NCBI GenBank assembly: GCA_030537595.1
Contig: JAUNVR010000010.1
Span: 17,324 to 56,509, forward strand
Length of the DNA stretch: 39,186 bases
From: Eubacteriales bacterium
Lineage (GTDB): Bacteria; Bacillota; Clostridia; Saccharofermentanales; DTU023
Reading direction: 5' to 3'
This document shows, one piece after another, positions 35,841-39,186 of this stretch (the stretch's first letter is position 1; each line of letters starts with the position of its first letter). The translations under genes and the position numbers were made by a program. The notes below the pieces were generated by a model. The model did no database searches. It was not told the DNA's origin and worked only from the letters and a program-made list of their open reading frames with translations.

Positions 35841-37674
35841 AGATAAATCAGCAGGCATCTACCTTTGGGTTCTAAAGAAGATCCATGAGCTCAGTCCGCA
35901 CTGTATCCCCCTCCATCTCATCAAGCTCTTGCTCTCACTTGCGGTGACCTATTTACCTATTATCGGAATGCGCTATCTCTTAGCTTCCGCACTGGAGCAA
36001 GAATGGCAGCGGCTTTTGACCCTTGGATTGGGACTATACATGACGCTCGGCGCTTTGAATGCGCTCTTAAAATATATCGCCTATAAGCTGAACTTGATTG
36101 GCTATCGGATGAACCGCGAACTGATTGCAGAGATGACTCTGCATAGCCTGGAAATCGACTACGAGACGATGACTAGCGGGAAGCAGAAGGAGGGTTTCCG
36201 CCGCGCGCTTGAGAACATGAGTTTTGAGATGGGTAACTTCAACACCTTTATTTCAAGGGTGATGGGCATAACGGAGAATCTGCTCAGTATCGTTTTGGCC
36301 TCGGCCATCAGCTATTACCTGATCACAAGTGTGGTGACGAAACCCGTGGCCGACCCCTTCATAGCCTGGCTCGTCACACCCTTTGCCAGCTTCATGATTG
36401 CTCTGGGGAGTGTCGTTCTAGGTCTAGTGATTCAAACGTTCTTGAGTAAATCAGCTAGCGAAAGTCAGCGCAAGTACTTCGAAGATCATGCCAAGGTGGA
36501 GGCAGTACTGTCCTATTACCTGATTGAACTTGCTAATTCGACCTCGAAATATGGACTCTTCCAAAACTACAATATGCTCCCCCTACTTTCAGCGCGGCTG
36601 AATCATTACAACCTCGAGGCGCTTAAATTCTTTAGTAAGCAGGGTCATGCTCAGCGCATGATTACGACTTCTACGGCGATTTTCTCAGGCATTGTCCTCG
36701 TGGCGGCCTATGCGTTGGCGGGTGTCAAAGCGCTCTATGGCGCTATTCCACTGGCCTCCTTAATCACCTATGCGCAAGCCTTTGTCCAACTCAACAGCTC
36801 TCTGGCTCAGCTGATGGAACGCAGAGTTCACTTGAAGGCTTCGAAGCTCTATTTCACAGATATCAGAGACTATGTAACTCTCGAAAACAAGCTCGCCACG
36901 GGTACACTCCCAGTCGAGAAGCGTCGTGACCACAAATTGACCTTGGAACTAGAAAATGTCAGCTTCCACTATCCTGGCTCGGACGAAATGGTTTTAAAAG
37001 AGATCAATTTGACTTTGGATATGAACAGAAGACATGCACTAGTCGGACCGAATGGTGCAGGTAAGAGTACACTCATCTACCTAATCTGCCGACTCTACGA
37101 TCCAACTGCCGGACGCATTCTCCTGAACGGGGTGGATATCCGCAAGTATGACTACGAGGAGTATCTAAGCCTCTTCTCAGTGGTCTTCCAAGACTTCCAA
37201 CTCTTCGCCCTACCCCTCGCCGAAAATGTCGCCTGTCAGGCTGAGTACGAGGATGACAAAATCATCAGGACCTTAGAGCGTGCAGGCTTTGACAAAGAGG
37301 CGCTTGCGGGCAAAAGCCTCAGTAAGCAAGTCGTCGAGTATGAGGGCGGCGGCAAGAGTTTTTCTGGTGGTGAGCAGCAAAAAATTGCGATTGCTAGAGC
37401 GCTTTACAAGGATGCGAGTTTCGTCATCCTCGATGAGCCGACGGCAGCCCTCGATCCGAAATCCGAAGCTGAGATCTACGAACGTCTGCAAGAGCTGATC
37501 GAGAATAAGACGACCATTTTTATCTCGCACCGCATGAGTTCATGTCGCCTCTGTGAGGACATCATCGTCCTCGATCAGGGCGAAATTGTGGAACAGGGCA
37601 GCCACGCGGAACTCTTAGCCAAAGAGGGTCTCTACCAAGAGATGTGGCAAGCCCAGGCACAATATTATGCTTAA
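35827..37674 (+). CDS. ABC exporter half-transporter, ATP-binding/permease
   Basis: The 615-residue protein has a basic N-terminus (MKKNKDKS), a membrane domain (helices near 30-50, 65-88, 150-170, 185-205 and 280-300) and an ATPase domain: Walker A GPNGAGKST (407-415), Q-loop VVFQDF, signature FSGGEQQK (Phe instead of the usual Leu), Walker B FVILDEPTAALD and H-loop ISHRMSS. A GTG upstream at 35770 could extend the frame by 19 codons, but the ATG at 35827 follows GAGAGGAAG and is preferred. The 14-nt overlap with the previous gene is the same as that between the two ABC genes at the window start. It converges with the HTH gene on the minus strand only 17 nt away, without a clear terminator. 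Confidence 0.93.
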   Translation: MKKNKDKSAGIYLWVLKKIHELSPHCIPLHLIKLLLSLAVTYLPIIGMRYLLASALEQEWQRLLTLGLGLYMTLGALNALLKYIAYKLNLIGYRMNRELIAEMTLHSLEIDYETMTSGKQKEGFRRALENMSFEMGNFNTFISRVMGITENLLSIVLASAISYYLITSVVTKPVADPFIAWLVTPFASFMIALGSVVLGLVIQTFLSKSASESQRKYFEDHAKVEAVLSYYLIELANSTSKYGLFQNYNMLPLLSARLNHYNLEALKFFSKQGHAQRMITTSTAIFSGIVLVAAYALAGVKALYGAIPLASLITYAQAFVQLNSSLAQLMERRVHLKASKLYFTDIRDYVTLENKLATGTLPVEKRRDHKLTLELENVSFHYPGSDEMVLKEINLTLDMNRRHALVGPNGAGKSTLIYLICRLYDPTAGRILLNGVDIRKYDYEEYLSLFSVVFQDFQLFALPLAENVACQAEYEDDKIIRTLERAGFDKEALAGKSLSKQVVEYEGGGKSFSGGEQQKIAIARALYKDASFVILDEPTAALDPKSEAEIYERLQELIENKTTIFISHRMSSCRLCEDIIVLDQGEIVEQGSHAELLAKEGLYQEMWQAQAQYYA

Positions 37675-37691
37675 TAAGAATTAAGTTAATA

Positions 37692-37907
37692 CTATGCTTC
37701 CTCATCTGGGCAAAATTCGAGAATGTCGCCTGGCTGACAGTCGAGGGCCTCGCAGATCGCATTTAAAGTCGTGAAGCGGATGGCCCTCGCCTTGCCAGTT
37801 TTCAAGATGGAAAGATTGTTGATATTGATGCCGACCGCATCACTTAGTTCGCTTAATTGCATTTTGCGTTGAGCGAGTACTACATCCAAATTGACAATAA
37901 TCGCCAT
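37692..37907 (-). CDS. Small HTH regulator (YozG/XRE type), partner of a DUF2975 protein
   Basis: The 71-residue protein is a compact helix-turn-helix repressor-like regulator: LAQRKMQLSELSDAVG, then INNLSILKTGKARAIRFTTLNAICEALDCQPGDILEF. Such proteins consist of the HTH and little else. The ATG at 37907 is chosen because the preceding gene's TAA stop is separated from it by a single base (TAAGATG), with GGTGG 8 nt upstream; the longer frame adds 16 codons overlapping the upstream gene. The pairing of this type of regulator with a DUF2975-like membrane protein is common in Bacillota (recalled). It may regulate its own operon, possibly through the heptad array upstream. Confidence 0.88.
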   Translation of the reverse strand: MAIIVNLDVVLAQRKMQLSELSDAVGININNLSILKTGKARAIRFTTLNAICEALDCQPGDILEFCPDEEA

Positions 37908-37908
37908 C

Positions 37909-38391
37909 TTATACCACCAAATCGCTTTCTTCCTTGTAGGCAACGGAGCGCGCAAAGAGGTTTGCGAGGAAGTAGATGATGTTCATCGCGGCGAAGATGC
38001 AGGCTGAAAAGAGTAGTACTTGGCCGCCGACCAGGCCGACCTCCTTACCCATTTGGCTGTAGCCATAGATGTAAATTGAAAGACAGGAGAGAAAGGAGAA
38101 GAGGGTAGCGTGTCCCATGAGTTGGAGATGCTTTACCGTTCTTGTCGAGAAAATCTTCGCGTCTTGGCTGATATAGACGAGCCTGATTGCCGTGCCGATA
38201 GTCACGATGAAACCCAGAAGCATCAGGTAGCAGAGAGCGAGGATCGGATATTGCATGTAGTCAAAGCCGGCCTTAGCGACATCAGCTGCCATGATGACCG
38301 AGGATAGGTAAAAGAAATAGTAGCCAGATAGGCAGACAATAAGGGCTCCCGTAAGTGAGAGTAAGACTAAGATGTAGTTCAGTTTTTTCAT
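37909..38391 (-). CDS. DUF2975-like membrane protein
   Basis: This 160-residue protein has four likely membrane helices (about 6-30, 46-70, 90-112 and 123-145) separated by short loops, and the family-like segment DAKIFSTRTVKHLQLMGHATLF in its middle (two parts, given as DAKIFSTRTVKH and LQLMGHATLF). The ATG at 38391 has AGGAGGT upstream; a longer frame from 38430 has no site. It is followed after one base by its HTH partner, so the two are translationally coupled. The function of this family is not established; it is usually read as a membrane partner of the regulator. An array of repeated heptads lies upstream. Confidence 0.82.
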   Translation of the reverse strand: MKKLNYILVLLSLTGALIVCLSGYYFFYLSSVIMAADVAKAGFDYMQYPILALCYLMLLGFIVTIGTAIRLVYISQDAKIFSTRTVKHLQLMGHATLFSFLSCLSIYIYGYSQMGKEVGLVGGQVLLFSACIFAAMNIIYFLANLFARSVAYKEESDLVV

Positions 38392-38411
38392 GCTGACCTC
38401 CTTTTTCAATG

Positions 38412-38440
38412 AAGATAGCATAAGATTCAACGATAATCAA
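38412..38440 (-). promoter_or_regulatory. Promoter of the DUF2975-HTH operon
   Basis: On the minus strand TTGATT (38440-38435) is followed after 17 nt by TATCTT (38417-38412). The predicted start is about 38405, 14 nt upstream of the ATG. Confidence 0.5.
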
Positions 38441-38478
38441 TGATTTTATTTAGGTTAATTTTGAGTTCGCTATTTTTG

Positions 38479-38570
38479 CGTATCATTTAGGGTGGAATTT
38501 CCACCAGATTGTTACGAAAAGTGATACGAAAGACGATTTTACGTATCAATTTGTTACGTAAAATGATACG
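38479..38570 (-). promoter_or_regulatory. Array of six TGWTACG heptads (candidate operator/activator sites)
   Basis: TGTTACG lies at 38510-38516 and 38552-38558; TGATACG at 38522-38528 and 38564-38570; and TGATACG in inverse orientation at 38479-38485 and 38542-38548. The plus-oriented heptads form two units, each TGTTACG then TGATACG starting 12 bp later, and the units are 42 bp apart. A 10-bp inverted repeat ATTTTACGTA/TACGTAAAAT (38536-38545, 38555-38564) overlaps them. The array sits 40-130 bp upstream of the -35 of the DUF2975-HTH operon. Confidence 0.6.
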
Positions 38571-38610
38571 TATTTTCTTTTCGTTGCAGTATTTGATTGA
38601 AATAGATTAG

Positions 38611-38652
38611 AAAAAGCCAGATTCCTGCGATAGCAGAACCTGGCTTTCTTTT
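38611..38652 (-). terminator. Terminator of rpiB
   Basis: On the minus strand AAAGCCAG (38647-38640) pairs with CTGGCTTT (38620-38613), with an inner CTGC/GCAG helix, followed by TT and a T-rich tail. A perfect palindrome TTTTACGTAAAA (38649-38660), related to the TACGTA core of the nearby array, lies between it and the rpiB stop. Confidence 0.78.
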
Positions 38653-38674
38653 ACGTAAAAATTAGTCAGAAGAG

Positions 38675-39109
38675 CTATTCGAGCTCCATAATCTTATTGA
38701 CACGCCTTTCATGGCGGCCACCTTCAAATTCAGTATTGACGAAGGTGCTGACAAGACGCTTGGCGATTTCTTCGCCCACGACTCGAGCTCCAAAGGCTAA
38801 AGCGTTAGCGTTATTGTGTCTGCGCGACATCTCAGCAGAGAAGGTCTCTGAACAAGCGCAGCAGCGGATCCCCTTAACCTTGTTGGCTGCAAGGCTCATG
38901 CCGATGCCCGTGCCGCAGATGAGAATGGCAAGATCTGCTTCTCCATTGACGACTGCCTCACAGGCGGGCTTGGCAAAATCAGGGTAGTCACAAGACTCTT
39001 CAGTATCAGTGCCGAAATTAAGGACTTCATGCCCTAGGTCCTTGAGTTCAGCTGTTACAAGATCTTTCATTTGAACGGCGGCGTGATCATTTGCAATGGC
39101 GATTTTCAT
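38675..39109 (-). CDS. rpiB: Ribose-5-phosphate isomerase B
   Basis: The 144-residue enzyme interconverts ribose-5-phosphate and ribulose-5-phosphate in the pentose phosphate pathway. It has the RpiB/LacAB fold motifs: MKIAIANDHAA at the N-terminus, SCDYPDFA, the catalytic Cys in ILICGTGIGMS, the ANKVKGIRCC stretch, and SRRHNNANALAFGARVVG. Galactose-6-phosphate isomerase (LacA/LacB) belongs to the same superfamily, but the single gene and ICGTGIGMS motif favour RpiB. The ATG at 39109 follows GGAGG directly; a TTG four codons upstream is part of the ribosome binding site and is rejected. It has its own promoter and terminator. Confidence 0.95.
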   Translation of the reverse strand: MKIAIANDHAAVQMKDLVTAELKDLGHEVLNFGTDTEESCDYPDFAKPACEAVVNGEADLAILICGTGIGMSLAANKVKGIRCCACSETFSAEMSRRHNNANALAFGARVVGEEIAKRLVSTFVNTEFEGGRHERRVNKIMELE

Positions 39110-39139
39110 CTCATCCTCCAAGTGGTTATTCTTATCTCT

Positions 39140-39168
39140 AGTATCTCGATATTTCTTGCTGCTGACAA
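39140..39168 (-). promoter_or_regulatory. Promoter of rpiB
   Basis: On the minus strand TTGTCA (39168-39163) and GATACT (39145-39140) are 17 nt apart, giving a start near 39133 and a leader of about 24 nt. Confidence 0.6.
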
Positions 39169-39186
39169 GTCGCTATGTTTAAGAAC

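Overview
The window looks like a chromosomal core region of an anaerobic, low-to-moderate GC Bacillota (Clostridia-like) bacterium. The grounds are the Bacillota-type S12 (extra internal segment of about 14 residues, [10 protein letters not shown] core), the CtsR/ClpC heat-shock pair with a textbook CtsR operator, a flavodiiron O2/NO reductase, AgrC/LytTR-type signalling, Gram-positive lipoboxes and AGGAGG-type ribosome binding sites. No family or genus is claimed. There are no rRNA or tRNA genes, no CRISPR array and no transposase in the window.

Layout. 1-2972: the 3' end of an ABC exporter half-gene, cut by the window edge, and its partner, overlapping by 14 nt. 3015-7883: the str operon rpsL-rpsG-fusA-tuf with a clear promoter, structured leaders and a strong terminator. 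7996-9207: flavodiiron protein. 9305-12085, minus strand: an NCS2 uracil/xanthine-type permease with an unusual helical tail, and an orphan lipoprotein. 12225-16257: a DusB-type tRNA-dihydrouridine synthase, an EF-G2-type second translation GTPase and a HAD phosphatase. 16349-19717: two tandem paralogous parvulin foldases, one anchored by a membrane helix and one by a lipid. 19718-27347: a long structured leader and rpoB-rpoC. 27430-30721: a promoter overlapping the rpoC terminator, a CtsR operator, then ctsR-clpC with no mcsA or mcsB between them. 31049-37674: an accessory-looking block in one orientation: XRE regulator, small companion protein, LytTR response regulator, AgrC-like kinase, then a second two-gene ABC exporter built exactly like the first. 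37692-39109, minus strand: HTH regulator plus DUF2975-type membrane protein, preceded by an array of TGWTACG heptads, and rpiB.

How the parts work together. Translation (S12, S7, EF-G, EF-Tu, EF-G2, Dus) and transcription (beta, beta') genes lie near each other but not in the common order: rpoBC is not preceded by rplJ-rplL and is about 12 kb downstream of tuf. Protein quality control is represented outside the membrane by the two parvulins and in the cytoplasm by CtsR-ClpC. The kinase/regulator pair next to the exporter suggests sensing of and response to an external peptide or antimicrobial, but no precursor peptide, AgrB-type protease or modification enzyme is visible. The most interesting points are the rewired CtsR module (GEGG in the glycine-loop position, no McsAB, promoter inside a terminator), the heptad array at 38479-38570, the palindrome and alternative hairpins ahead of rpoB, and the XRE/small-protein pair sharing a C-terminal motif. 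No wholly new system can be shown from sequence alone. Several starts given here are downstream of the longest possible open frame, because the ribosome binding site favours the internal ATG.
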